Below are positions 30,852 through 39,324 of a stretch of 64,000 nucleotides of DNA, in pieces. A program made the position numbers and the translations under genes. The notes beneath the pieces were generated by a model. It saw nothing but the letters and a program-made list of their open reading frames with translations. It searched no databases and had not been told where the DNA came from. Position 1 is the stretch's first letter, and every line of letters starts with the position of its first letter. The stretch is from a virus, in the IMG/VR virus record IMGVR_UViG_3300042396_000691, positions 1-64,000 of that record; one strand, given 5' to 3'.

Positions 30852-31884
30852 ACCAAAGATTGCACTTATAACACCGTCATTAGGTATGGGTGGTGCTGAA
30901 AGATGGATAGTAACTCTTGCAAAATTCTTTAAGAGACTAGACCCTTATTTAATTTTAAATTTAAGTGGTCAAAGCGATTCAATTTTATTAGAAGAAGTTC
31001 CAAAAACAACAAAAATTTTGTCTAATTTTTATTCAAATCCAGAAAAAATTATAAGTTTTTTGAGTGATGCTGATGCAGTTATATCTTGGTGTTTTAATTT
31101 AAACATAAACTTAAAAAATAATTTAAAATGTCCAACTATAGATGTTTCACATAGTGATCCATCTTGGAAAGATCATAAGTTATTAATAAATCAAACATAC
31201 AAAAATTCAAAATATCATGTTGGTGTAAGTAAAGTTGCTGCTTCAGCATTTAGTGAAAATGATGCAACTGTAATATACAATGGAATAGATATAAATAGAC
31301 TTGAAGAATTGAAAGGAAGAGTAAAACAAAGAAAAGAATGGGGTTGTGAAGATAATAAAGTTGTTTTGTTTTTAAGTAGATTATCAGAAGAAAAAAATCC
31401 AAAAATTCTTGTTCAATGCTCAGAATTATTTGATGAAAGTTGGAAATTTTTATTTGTTGATACTGGTTCTTTAAAAAAAGATTTTCAATTGATAAAAAAA
31501 CAAAATATTCAATTAATTAAAAAAACAAAAAACATTGGAGATTACTATGCTGGTGCAGATGTAATTGTCCTTCCTTCAGATGTAGAAGGTATGCCGTTAG
31601 TACTATTAGAGTCTTGGTTTTGTGGTGTTCCAATTGTAACAACTCAATATAACTCTTATTTAGAGTTAATGAATTTACATGGTGAATTGTGTTTATCAAC
31701 CAAGGTAAGACCAACAGCAGTTGAATTTTCAAATAAAATAAAAAAAGCTTATAACCAAGGAAGAAAATCTGAAATGGTCGTTTTAGCTAAATCTATTGTA
31801 GAAAGTAATTATACACATAAAACAATGATTAAAAATTGGGAAGATTACATATTTTCAAAAATAAAAGAATGTAATGATACTTAA
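30844..31884 (+). CDS. GT4-like glycosyltransferase
   Basis: 346 residues, GT-B fold. The N-terminal domain starts KIALITPSLGMGGAERW (Rossmann loop, residues about 5-20), and the C-terminal domain holds VVLFLSRLSEEKNPKILV and VIVLPSDVEGMPLVLLES (E-x7-E type donor site). It probably transfers a hexose to a lipid-linked or protein acceptor. Overlaps the sulfotransferase gene. Confidence 0.92.
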   Translation: MSKPKIALITPSLGMGGAERWIVTLAKFFKRLDPYLILNLSGQSDSILLEEVPKTTKILSNFYSNPEKIISFLSDADAVISWCFNLNINLKNNLKCPTIDVSHSDPSWKDHKLLINQTYKNSKYHVGVSKVAASAFSENDATVIYNGIDINRLEELKGRVKQRKEWGCEDNKVVLFLSRLSEEKNPKILVQCSELFDESWKFLFVDTGSLKKDFQLIKKQNIQLIKKTKNIGDYYAGADVIVLPSDVEGMPLVLLESWFCGVPIVTTQYNSYLELMNLHGELCLSTKVRPTAVEFSNKIKKAYNQGRKSEMVVLAKSIVESNYTHKTMIKNWEDYIFSKIKECNDT

Positions 31885-32485
31885 CAAAAAAAAGAAATGG
31901 CTTTACATAGGACCACCAAAGACTGGTAGTACAGCCATATCATATGTTTTAACGGATGGAAAGTATAACAATAATGCTTTTATTCAAGATTTAAATGTTA
32001 ATTTTGAAGGCATAGAAATAAATGGTCAACACACCCCTTGGCCTCCTGACGAATTAAGTTCTGAATATGATGGCTATAATGTTTTTATAAGTGTAAGAAA
32101 TCCTTTTTCTAGAATAGTTTCTCTTTACAATCATTGGAAGTATGGACAGAATTACGAAAATGAATTTTTGTTAAAAGAAAAAACTTTTGAAGAATTTATA
32201 GGTCTTGTTTTAAATAAAAAACTTTCTAACGATGGTTTTTTCCATTATACAATAACAGAATGGGTGTCTAAATATCGTTCATTTATAAAACAGGAAAACC
32301 TGCAAAGTGATTTAAAAATGCTGAATATTCACTCTATAGATTTTAATGTTCCAATAATAAATGAGAAATTAGGATCGACAAAACATTGGAAAGAAGAGCA
32401 CAATAAAAAAACAATTGAAATGACAATTGAATGGGCAGAAAAAGATTTTTATAATTTTGAATACAGCAAGGACATTAATGTTTAA
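31874..32485 (+). CDS. Sulfotransferase-family protein
   Basis: 203 residues. WLYIGPPKTGSTAISYVL carries the 5'-phosphosulfate loop and FISVRNPFSRIVSLYNHW the 3'-phosphate-binding Arg and Ser of PAPS-dependent sulfotransferases. The catalytic base position is less clear. Located next to a glycosyltransferase, it probably sulfates a glycan, a rarer modification in phages. Confidence 0.85.
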   Translation: MILNKKKKWLYIGPPKTGSTAISYVLTDGKYNNNAFIQDLNVNFEGIEINGQHTPWPPDELSSEYDGYNVFISVRNPFSRIVSLYNHWKYGQNYENEFLLKEKTFEEFIGLVLNKKLSNDGFFHYTITEWVSKYRSFIKQENLQSDLKMLNIHSIDFNVPIINEKLGSTKHWKEEHNKKTIEMTIEWAEKDFYNFEYSKDINV

Positions 32486-33194
32486 GTGTTTTTTTGATTT
32501 TTTTGGTTCTGATCGTTCTGGTAAATGGTGGACTCTTCGTTGTCAACACATTAAAGATAATCCATCATGTATAGGTTGTGGCACAAAAAAAGAGGTTCAA
32601 GTTCATCATATAATACCAGTTAGTGTTGATTCATCTAAAGAGTTATGTAGAAACAACTTATGTACTCTTTGCAAACATTGCCATTTTGTTTTTGGGCACT
32701 TGCACAACTATAAAAATTACAATCCAGAAGTAATTAGGGATTGCCAAGAGCATTACAAAAGAGTAAAACAATTTAGAGTTAAGACTTTTCAAAAACCTAT
32801 TTCTTTATGGAGGACTATTATGAGCAAGTTTTTTGGTTCTATTGCGTTAGTTTTTTTAGGATATTCAATTTATGTTAGCCATATGTATGTGGTAGAAACT
32901 AATAAAAATATAACGGTTAAAGAACTTTTTGCTGCTGAAAACAGACTATTGAAAGATGAAATTTATGCAGAGAGAAGCAAACCAACTTATGAAAATGGCT
33001 ATAGGGATGCTATTTTAAGGGCTGGTTCACCAACTGGATCTGGTTCATATCGTGATGGTTGGGAGGCTTGTGCAAAGCTTTATACAGACGGTTCATGGAC
33101 AAGCGGTTATCATACGGCACTAGAACAATTTGGTTGGAAGAATGAATCAACAGCATTCAAAAATTCAAATCCTCAAGCTGTTTCTATGAAATAA
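32478..33194 (+). CDS. HNH endonuclease fused to a membrane-anchored C-terminal domain
   Basis: 238 residues from ATG 32478. The N-terminal part is an HNH nuclease: IGCGTKKEVQVHHIIPVSVD, then LCTLCKHCHFVFG, giving the paired-Cys zinc site and the HH of the active centre. At about residue 115 begins MSKFFGSIALVFLGYSIYVS, a transmembrane segment, followed by a Gly/Tyr-rich domain without known match. An internal ATG at 32820 has its own GGAGG and would give the C-terminal half alone. The reading frame looks like two genes fused. Confidence 0.75.
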   Translation: MFKCFFDFFGSDRSGKWWTLRCQHIKDNPSCIGCGTKKEVQVHHIIPVSVDSSKELCRNNLCTLCKHCHFVFGHLHNYKNYNPEVIRDCQEHYKRVKQFRVKTFQKPISLWRTIMSKFFGSIALVFLGYSIYVSHMYVVETNKNITVKELFAAENRLLKDEIYAERSKPTYENGYRDAILRAGSPTGSGSYRDGWEACAKLYTDGSWTSGYHTALEQFGWKNESTAFKNSNPQAVSMK

Positions 33195-33208
33195 TCTTTA
33201 ATGATTTG

Positions 33209-33235
33209 CCCTCATACTGTGTATTAGTATGGGGG
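33209..33235 (+). promoter_or_regulatory. Ribosome-site-sequestering hairpin before the HNH gene
   Basis: CCCTCATACT (33209-33218) pairs with AGTATGGGGG (33226-33235) in a 10-bp stem with one T-G pair and a 7-nt loop. The 3' strand is the GGGGG that serves as ribosome site for the ATG at 33241. Folding would hide it. Confidence 0.7.
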
Positions 33236-33240
33236 TAATC

Positions 33241-33615
33241 ATGAAAAAGAAATCACACAATAGCAAAGCTTTTGGCGAAATTTCTGGAAAATATTGGGCT
33301 TCATTAAGAAAAAACGCAAAAAAAAGAAACATACAAATAAAAGTAACAATAGAAGAAGCTTGGGAAATTTTCCTAAAACAAAACAAAAGATGTTTTTATA
33401 CTGGCTTAAAAATAACCCATAAAAAATATTTAAAAAGAATTAATAATAAAGATATTTATTCTTTAGGAACAGCATCGTTAGATAGGAAAAACAGTAGCCT
33501 TGACTACACTAAAGAAAATATACAGTGGGTTCATAAAGATGTTAACTATATGAAGATGAGTTTAAACGAAAAGTATTTCGTAAAACTTTGCAAGCTTATA
33601 TCTAGGAGATTTTAA
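33241..33615 (+). CDS. HNH-type homing endonuclease-like protein
   Basis: 124 residues. CFYTGLKI in the middle, then TASLDRKNSSLDYTKENIQWV and KDVNYMKM are the His-Asn-type HNH pattern in a version where the first His is replaced or lies in the HKK stretch. Small free-standing nucleases of this type are phage mobile elements. Expressed from ATG 33241 within a hairpin leader. Confidence 0.75.
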   Translation: MKKKSHNSKAFGEISGKYWASLRKNAKKRNIQIKVTIEEAWEIFLKQNKRCFYTGLKITHKKYLKRINNKDIYSLGTASLDRKNSSLDYTKENIQWVHKDVNYMKMSLNEKYFVKLCKLISRRF

Positions 33616-33956
33616 TGAATTTTCAATCGCATGAAGATCTTTACATTCAACTTTCAAAAGACGAAAAAGAATTAGCTAATTCACTTATTTCATTGTCTCA
33701 AAAAGTTGGTCCGATCAATAAATCTGATGGTATTTGGGTTGGATATGAAAATGCAGATAACAATCCTACTAAAAATATTGGTGTTAAGTGTGGAAATTGT
33801 GCATTACACAAATCAGAAAACACATGCATTATACTTGATCAACAAATAGAAATGGATGGTGTTTGCAGATTTGCAGTTATACCAGATGGTTATGTTAATG
33901 TTGTTAAAGTAGAAAAGGACATAGAAGAATACCTTAATGAAAATAATAATAAATAG
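33615..33956 (+). CDS. Cys-cluster protein, unknown
   Basis: 113 residues. CGNCALHKSENTC and VCRFAVIPDGY form a C-x2-C-x(9)-C...C arrangement like a small iron-sulfur or zinc protein (HiPIP-like spacing). It shares bases with the HNH gene and overlaps the deformylase gene by 20 nt. Unknown. Confidence 0.6.
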   Translation: MNFQSHEDLYIQLSKDEKELANSLISLSQKVGPINKSDGIWVGYENADNNPTKNIGVKCGNCALHKSENTCIILDQQIEMDGVCRFAVIPDGYVNVVKVEKDIEEYLNENNNK

Positions 33957-34422
33957 TCCTGTTTTAAAAACAAAATGCAAAGAAGTAGATTTAAAAAAGG
34001 GAAAGACTATTGCCAAAAGAATGTGGCAATTTTTAAACCTTTACAATAAAAAAAACGAAGTAAAAGCTGTTGGTTTAGCAGCAAATCAATTTGGAATAGA
34101 TGCTTCAGTTGCCATAGTTCTTAAAAACAACAAACCATTTATTTTAATGAATCCTAAAATAATAAATTTTTCTCAAATAAAAATTTGTAAAAAAGAAGGA
34201 TGCTTAAGTTTTCCAGATGAACAACTTGATGTCTATAGACATATGTGGATTGAAGTTGTATGTTTAAATCATCCTAATCCTATTTTCTTTGGAAGTAGAC
34301 CAGAAGAAAGCAATGATAATTTTTTGGAAAGTTGTGTTGCTCAACATGAAATAGCACACTTAAACGGTTTGACTTTTCATGATTTTCAATGGAATAATTC
34401 AATAACACCTAACGATTGGTAA
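33937..34422 (+). CDS. def: Peptide deformylase
   Basis: 161 residues with the three family motifs in order: GLAANQFG (motif 1, about residues 47-54), EGCLSFP (motif 2, metal Cys) and QHEIAHLNG (motif 3, the two His and catalytic Glu of HExxH). It removes the N-formyl group from nascent proteins using Fe or Zn. Phage deformylases are common and support host or phage protein maturation. Complete and probably active. Confidence 0.93.
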   Translation: MKIIINSPVLKTKCKEVDLKKGKTIAKRMWQFLNLYNKKNEVKAVGLAANQFGIDASVAIVLKNNKPFILMNPKIINFSQIKICKKEGCLSFPDEQLDVYRHMWIEVVCLNHPNPIFFGSRPEESNDNFLESCVAQHEIAHLNGLTFHDFQWNNSITPNDW

Positions 34423-34423
34423 A

Positions 34424-34693
34424 ATGAAAAACCACTATACAAAAGTAAAAAACGCTGTAGATTTTAAAATATACAATGAGCTTGAGAGTTTTGTTTACAA
34501 CTCTTTAGTTGAAGATGAGTTAACATCTGAAGAAAATTTGCGTTCTTTAATTGTTTCTCAGGTAAAAAGAGAACATGGTAGCCTTATTTATTCGAGCATA
34601 GAAATAGAAGATACTATAAAAAATCTAATTATTAGAAAAATTATTAAAGAAGCGATTGGTATAAAGTTGTCCAAGTTTATTCATAGTCAATAG
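34424..34693 (+). CDS. Unknown 89-aa protein
   Basis: It starts one base after the deformylase stop, with no clear ribosome site, so it is probably coupled. Charged and helical, with an Ile-rich C-terminus (NLIIRKIIKEAIGIKLS). Unknown. Confidence 0.6.
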   Translation: MKNHYTKVKNAVDFKIYNELESFVYNSLVEDELTSEENLRSLIVSQVKREHGSLIYSSIEIEDTIKNLIIRKIIKEAIGIKLSKFIHSQ

Positions 34694-34708
34694 TTAGGGG
34701 TATTTATA

Positions 34709-34744
34709 CATGGGCTTTATCCTTTTAAAAGGAGGTATCCCATG
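34709..34744 (+). promoter_or_regulatory. Hairpin covering the ribosome site and start codon
   Basis: CATGGG (34709-34714) pairs with CCCATG (34739-34744), whose last three bases are the next start codon. An inner palindrome CCTTTTAAAAGG (34721-34732) covers the AAAGGAGG. The start could be opened only when the stem melts. Confidence 0.65.
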
Positions 34745-34915
34745 CAAACTTATTTTGAAGTTTGGGCAACAGAGCCTAATGGCAAAACAAGAATAAAAAT
34801 AGCAGAGTACGAAGAAATTTTTTGGCAAAGAGCAGAAAAAAAAGCTTTATCATTAGAGTTACAAGGATATACTAAGATAGTTGTTTTTGAAAAAATGAGG
34901 ACTACAAACAAATAA
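34742..34915 (+). CDS. Unknown 57-aa protein
   Basis: ATG 34742 follows AAAGGAGG inside the hairpin described above. A mixed helix-strand protein (start MQTYFEVWATEP). The unusual regulated start is the main interest. Unknown function. Confidence 0.6.
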   Translation: MQTYFEVWATEPNGKTRIKIAEYEEIFWQRAEKKALSLELQGYTKIVVFEKMRTTNK

Positions 34916-34940
34916 GTTTGATTTGCATAAGGAGGATACT

Positions 34941-36005
34941 ATGGATATAAATCTCAGTTGCCCAATAAATCAGCTTGGGTATGGTGTCGTTGGTTTAAAT
35001 GTTTTTTTAAATTTACAAAAAAATCATAATGTAGCACTATGGCCAATTGGACCAGTAGATTGCGAAGAATCAAAACATGATGCATTAAGAGCATCTATTG
35101 AAAAAACAAAAACATTTAATTACACAGCACCAAGTTTAAAAATATGGCATCAGTTTGATATGGCATCTCATGTTGGAAATGGCAAAAAATTTGGTTTAAC
35201 ATTTTTTGAAACCAATAAAATAAAAGAAAATGAAATTCATCATTTAAAATTTTTAGAAAAAGTATTTGTTACATCCTCTTGGGCAAAAGAGGTTCTTATA
35301 AATTCTGGTTTAGAAAGTTCAAAAATAGTAGTTGTAAAACTTGGTGTAGATAAAGTAATTTTTCCAGAATCTAAAATAGATGATAAAAAAACAACCAAAA
35401 TAGTTTGTGTTGGTAAATGGGAAATAAGGAAAGGTCATGATCTTATCATAGATATTATAGAAAAAACTTTTGATAAAGATGATGATTTCAAACTTATAAT
35501 GTGTTGCTCTAATCCGTTTTTGTCACAAGAAGAACAAAATCACTGGATTTCATTTTTTGAAAAAAGCAAATATTTTGATAAGATAATTGTTTTGAAAGAA
35601 AGATTAAAATCTCAAGCAGATGTTAATAGGCTTATGCATGGTTCTGATGTTGGCATATTCCCATATCGTGCAGAAGCTTGGAACTTAGAACTTTCTGAAA
35701 TGTTGTCAATGGGCAAACATTGCATTGCTACAAATTATTCTGGTCCAAAAGAATTTGCTAATGATGCTGGTGCGATTTTAATTAACTCAGAAGGTATGGA
35801 AAGTGCTTACGATGGAAAATGGTTTGATGGTTCAGCAGAATGGGCCAAACTAGGAAAAAAATATGTGGAAGAATTTTCTTCTGCCTTAAGAAATATTCAT
35901 GAGCAAAAACAAAAGGGTGATTTAAAAATAAACTCTAAGGGTATAGAATATTTTAATCAAAACACTTGGGAAAAATCTTGCGAAACAATAGTGGGTGAAC
36001 TATGA
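34941..36005 (+). CDS. GT1/GT4-type glycosyltransferase
   Basis: 354 residues from ATG 34941 after AAGGAGG. A GT-B enzyme: the N-terminal part is atypical (PINQLGYGVVGLNVFL), the C-terminal domain begins KIVCVGKWEIRKGHDLIIDI and has DVGIFPYRAEAWNLELSEML with the donor-binding Glu pair. Related to glycosyltransferases in giant-phage glycan clusters. It overlaps the next gene by 4 nt. Confidence 0.9.
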   Translation: MDINLSCPINQLGYGVVGLNVFLNLQKNHNVALWPIGPVDCEESKHDALRASIEKTKTFNYTAPSLKIWHQFDMASHVGNGKKFGLTFFETNKIKENEIHHLKFLEKVFVTSSWAKEVLINSGLESSKIVVVKLGVDKVIFPESKIDDKKTTKIVCVGKWEIRKGHDLIIDIIEKTFDKDDDFKLIMCCSNPFLSQEEQNHWISFFEKSKYFDKIIVLKERLKSQADVNRLMHGSDVGIFPYRAEAWNLELSEMLSMGKHCIATNYSGPKEFANDAGAILINSEGMESAYDGKWFDGSAEWAKLGKKYVEEFSSALRNIHEQKQKGDLKINSKGIEYFNQNTWEKSCETIVGEL

Positions 36006-36400
36006 ATTTGACAGTATCATTTTTAATATGCAGAACAGACGAAGGTAAAGAACCATCAATTTTATTTTTAAAAAATGAAAATGGTAATTATGAATTGCCA
36101 AGTTTTCAAATGAAAGACGATGAGTATGATGTTGATGAATTTGTTGGCAGAACATTTAAATCAATCACTGGTGTTCAAGTAATAGACAAAAGAGGTTTTG
36201 GTTGGATTAACTTGTTTTTATCTGGAACCATAGTATCAAATAAAAAATATAGTTTTGTTTATATGTGTAAGCTTCCAGATGTTATAAATATTGAAATTTA
36301 TGAAAGTATAAAAATGAGTTCTCTTCTTGAATCACAAAATTTTGAAGAGGATTATATTTCTCAAGTTATTCACTGTTTTAATAATTTATACATTAGATAA
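36002..36400 (+). CDS. Degenerate Nudix-like protein
   Basis: 132 residues. LTVSFLICRTDEGKEPSILF and YELPSFQMKDDEYDVDEFVG resemble the strands and Nudix box region, but the REUxEE core is not evident, so it would be inactive or is a different fold. Overlaps its neighbours. Assignment tentative. Confidence 0.45.
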   Translation: MNLTVSFLICRTDEGKEPSILFLKNENGNYELPSFQMKDDEYDVDEFVGRTFKSITGVQVIDKRGFGWINLFLSGTIVSNKKYSFVYMCKLPDVINIEIYESIKMSSLLESQNFEEDYISQVIHCFNNLYIR

Positions 36401-36401
36401 C

Positions 36402-36710
36402 ATGAAAAACATAAAAATAATTTTTGATGTAAATTTAAGCGATGTTATAACAACATTTGTATTTCCAGAAATAATAGACAAAGAAGAAAAATCTGTTTTA
36501 TCTGAAAAAACAGCATCTTTTCTTTCTTCTCTGCAAACTGGAGGTGTGATGACATCAATAATACATGGTGTTGTTGAAGGTGGAATTATTTCTGACGATA
36601 AAGGTTTATCTGATTTAATAATTAAAAAAATGCTTTCTAATTTTTTAGTTACATCAGATGAAAAACCATTGATTCTTCCAAGTGAAGCATTTGTTTTTAA
36701 GGAAAAATAA
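36402..36710 (+). CDS. Unknown 102-aa protein
   Basis: ATG 36402 shortly after the previous stop. Alpha/beta with a mixed hydrophobic segment (TGGVMTSIIHGVVEGG) near residue 48. It overlaps the thyX start. Unknown. Confidence 0.6.
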   Translation: MKNIKIIFDVNLSDVITTFVFPEIIDKEEKSVLSEKTASFLSSLQTGGVMTSIIHGVVEGGIISDDKGLSDLIIKKMLSNFLVTSDEKPLILPSEAFVFKEK

Positions 36711-37513
36711 TGACGATAGAAGCAAAGATAATTTCAGACTCGATATCTATTTACGACAGAAGAATAACCACTATGGTTATTAAGTATCCAAGGTTTATAC
36801 ATTCTGAATTTATGACACATAGAATTTTTTCTAGAAATGCGAGTAGTAGCCGAGCTATACCAGTTGATAAAATGATTGATGATATTAAACACGACATGGC
36901 AAAACCAAGCATTTGGGCAAAAAATCAAAAAGGAATGTCATCTGGCGAAAGGTTAGATTATAACAAAGAAGTTATGTGTAATCATGTTTGGCAAGAAGCA
37001 GCAGAATTTGTTATTAAAAAATGTGCATTGTTAAAAGAACTTGGTGTTCACAAAAGTATAGCCAATAGAATACTAGAGCCTTTTTCTCACATAACAACAA
37101 TTGTTACTTCTACAGAATGGGATAATTTTTTTAAATTGAGGATAAGCCCTGATGCACAACCAGAAATATGTGAATTAGCAACAAAAATGAAAGTCGTATT
37201 AGATGAATCAACCCCTAAGATTAAAAACTTTGGTGATTGGCATATTCCATTTGGTGATGCTTATGTAGATGATGGTGTACCAATAGAAAAAATGCTTAAA
37301 ATAAGTGTCGCTCGTTGTGCTAGAGTTAGCTATCTTAATTTTGAAGGAAAAATAGACAATGAAAAAGATTATGATCTTCATGACAAATTAATGGAAGAAG
37401 GTCATTGGAGTCCTTTTGAACATTGTGCTACTCCTACATCATCTGATATCTATAGCGGAAATTTTTTAGGTTGGCTACAATATAGAAAATTTGCGGATAG
37501 AAAGAATGATTAA
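36710..37513 (+). CDS. thyX: Flavin-dependent thymidylate synthase
   Basis: 267 residues. The diagnostic motif THRIFSRNASSSRAIP (RHRxxSxNxxSxR type) is at about residues 36-51. The enzyme converts dUMP to dTMP with FAD, NADPH and methylene-THF. Full length. It supplies dTTP for the low-GC phage genome. The C-terminal part (EEGHWSPFEHCATPTSS) holds the FAD/dUMP loop. It overlaps the preceding and following genes by 1-8 nt. Confidence 0.93.
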   Translation: MTIEAKIISDSISIYDRRITTMVIKYPRFIHSEFMTHRIFSRNASSSRAIPVDKMIDDIKHDMAKPSIWAKNQKGMSSGERLDYNKEVMCNHVWQEAAEFVIKKCALLKELGVHKSIANRILEPFSHITTIVTSTEWDNFFKLRISPDAQPEICELATKMKVVLDESTPKIKNFGDWHIPFGDAYVDDGVPIEKMLKISVARCARVSYLNFEGKIDNEKDYDLHDKLMEEGHWSPFEHCATPTSSDIYSGNFLGWLQYRKFADRKND

Positions 37514-38078
37514 AAAAATACAATGGCTGAAGTGGGAAGATCCACTTACGCCAAATAAAGAAGACATTGATCTTGAAACGAAATCTCATAAAGACAGCTT
37601 TAAAGAATTTGATGATTCTGAAGAAAGACATGTCAGATTAGTTGTCGGCCCTTATGGTCTTTTGCCACTAAATGAAAATGCTGTTACGGCAAAACTTTAT
37701 AAGCTTTGGGTTGGTCATTGTAACTTTGAAATAACCGATACAGTCAAAGAAAAAATAGAATCTGTTGCTGGAGTAGAAGTTTTACGAATATGGACAAGAT
37801 ATAGGTTTTGGTTAGGTGTAGCAAATCTTTTTGATGATTCAGATGTTCAAAGCGATATTGAAAAACTTTTAACTGAAGAGAAAGAATTAAAGAATAAAAA
37901 TATTGCACTTAAAGCTTTGGTAAAAGTTTTAAAAAATAAATATAAATTTTGGGCAGTTTTTTTAGAAAAGAATGGTGAATTAAAAACTGTTGGTAGTGAA
38001 AATATTGAAGATGTAAAAAAAGAAACAGAATTGAATAAAAATTTAAACATATTGGCTTGCAGTTGGAAAAATGATTGA
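37506..38078 (+). CDS. Unknown 190-aa phage protein
   Basis: Start at ATG 37506, which overlaps the thyX stop. The central part (VRLVVGPYGLLPLNENAVTA, then an EVLRIWTRYRFWLG segment) looks like a phage regulatory or morphogenesis protein but no family can be named. The second half is a Lys-rich helix. Confidence 0.65.
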   Translation: MIKKIQWLKWEDPLTPNKEDIDLETKSHKDSFKEFDDSEERHVRLVVGPYGLLPLNENAVTAKLYKLWVGHCNFEITDTVKEKIESVAGVEVLRIWTRYRFWLGVANLFDDSDVQSDIEKLLTEEKELKNKNIALKALVKVLKNKYKFWAVFLEKNGELKTVGSENIEDVKKETELNKNLNILACSWKND

Positions 38079-38117
38079 TATATTGTATTTATCCATTACT
38101 CAAAAGGAGATTTCGCT

Positions 38118-38378
38118 ATGTCTGATGTTGTAAAAAGCTTTAATCCTGATCAAGTTGCAAAGTCTGTAGCTATTATTGTGTCTACCTTAAAATGGGTTTC
38201 TACCATTATTCCAGGTGATTCAGACGATAAAGTTGTTGCTCAAATTGTTAAAATTGCTGAAGAGCCTTGGTTTGTTACGGCTTTGACTTTTTTAATTAAC
38301 AAATTTGATGGCGATATGAGTCAAATAAAAGCTGAAGACTTTATCCTTGCTGCTAGAACGGCTCAAGGAAAATACTAG
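38118..38378 (+). CDS. Unknown 86-aa protein
   Basis: AAAGGAG precedes the ATG. Two probable helices, one quite hydrophobic (VAIIVSTLKWVSTIIPG), with an acidic middle. Overlaps the next gene (TAGTG). Precedes a membrane peptide; an envelope or lysis link is possible but unproven. Confidence 0.6.
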   Translation: MSDVVKSFNPDQVAKSVAIIVSTLKWVSTIIPGDSDDKVVAQIVKIAEEPWFVTALTFLINKFDGDMSQIKAEDFILAARTAQGKY

Positions 38379-38521
38379 TGCTTAAGTTTTTAATTGAACT
38401 TATCTCTAATATTGTAATAGCTATTTTTTTAGCGATTATATTTATATTGTTTTATGTTTCAGACAGTTTAAAAAAACATAAGCATAATAAAGAATGTTTT
38501 ATTGATAAAACCAATAAGTAA
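38378..38521 (+). CDS. 47-aa single-span membrane protein
   Basis: GTG start overlapping the preceding TAG, behind AAGGA. Residues 9-27 (ISNIVIAIFLAIIFILFYV) form one transmembrane helix and the C-terminus is basic (KKHKHNKE). Holin-like or a host-envelope peptide; unproven. Confidence 0.55.
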   Translation: MLKFLIELISNIVIAIFLAIIFILFYVSDSLKKHKHNKECFIDKTNK

Positions 38522-38537
38522 ATTATAGGAAATTAAC

Positions 38538-39317
38538 ATGTTTAAGAAATCATTGTTTTTTTTGTTGGTGTTTTGCAATTTTGCTTTTGCAGAAAATTTT
38601 GTAATTCCAGAGCAAAAAATCGTTGGAGCAGAAATTCCTATTCCTTTGGGTGAGCTTGTAGATTTGTCTATAAGCCCAATTCAATCCACGCCAAAGTTTT
38701 TAGTTTCAACTACATATGCATGGAAAGTATTTGACGGTTATACAGAAAAAAGAATTCGTAATTATGAAAATGGTGTTTTCTTTGGTTCTGGAATACAAGC
38801 AAAAAGACTCAAGGTTATTGTTTCAATAACTCATTTGTACATAGTTAAAGAAAACGAAAAGCTTTTAGAGGCTGCTACTAGAACTAATTTTATTTCAACA
38901 GATGTTTTTATTGGTGAACAAGAACCTGATACTCCACTAGAGCCAGAGGTTGAACCAGAATTTGGAGAATCAAAGTATCAACTTTCTAAATTTATTTATG
39001 ACAATGTTAAGATTTTAAAAATATCAAAATCAGATAAGGTAAAACAATCTACTGCTATTGCAACATCTTTTGATAGCATGGCTGCTGCTATTGCTGCCGG
39101 AACAATTGCAACACTTGAAGACATACTGAAAAAGACAGCAGAATCAAATAAATTAGCATTAACAAAATCTGGTGGAGATAGAACAAAATGGGAACCACTA
39201 TTTACAGAAATACAAGAAAAGCTTTTTGACTTGTATAAAACTAATAAGATGCAAACCAAAGAAGATTTTGCTATTGCGTGGAGAGAAATATCATCTGGTC
39301 TTAAATTAATAAAATAG
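38538..39317 (+). CDS. Secreted protein, unknown
   Basis: 259 residues. N-terminal signal MFKKSLFFLLVFCNFAFAEN with AFA cleavage site. The mature part is beta-rich up to an acidic hinge (EPEVEPEFGE), then helical to the end. It lies between the membrane peptide and the papain-like protease. Function unknown. Confidence 0.7.
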   Translation: MFKKSLFFLLVFCNFAFAENFVIPEQKIVGAEIPIPLGELVDLSISPIQSTPKFLVSTTYAWKVFDGYTEKRIRNYENGVFFGSGIQAKRLKVIVSITHLYIVKENEKLLEAATRTNFISTDVFIGEQEPDTPLEPEVEPEFGESKYQLSKFIYDNVKILKISKSDKVKQSTAIATSFDSMAAAIAAGTIATLEDILKKTAESNKLALTKSGGDRTKWEPLFTEIQEKLFDLYKTNKMQTKEDFAIAWREISSGLKLIK

Positions 39318-39324
39318 GTGAAAC

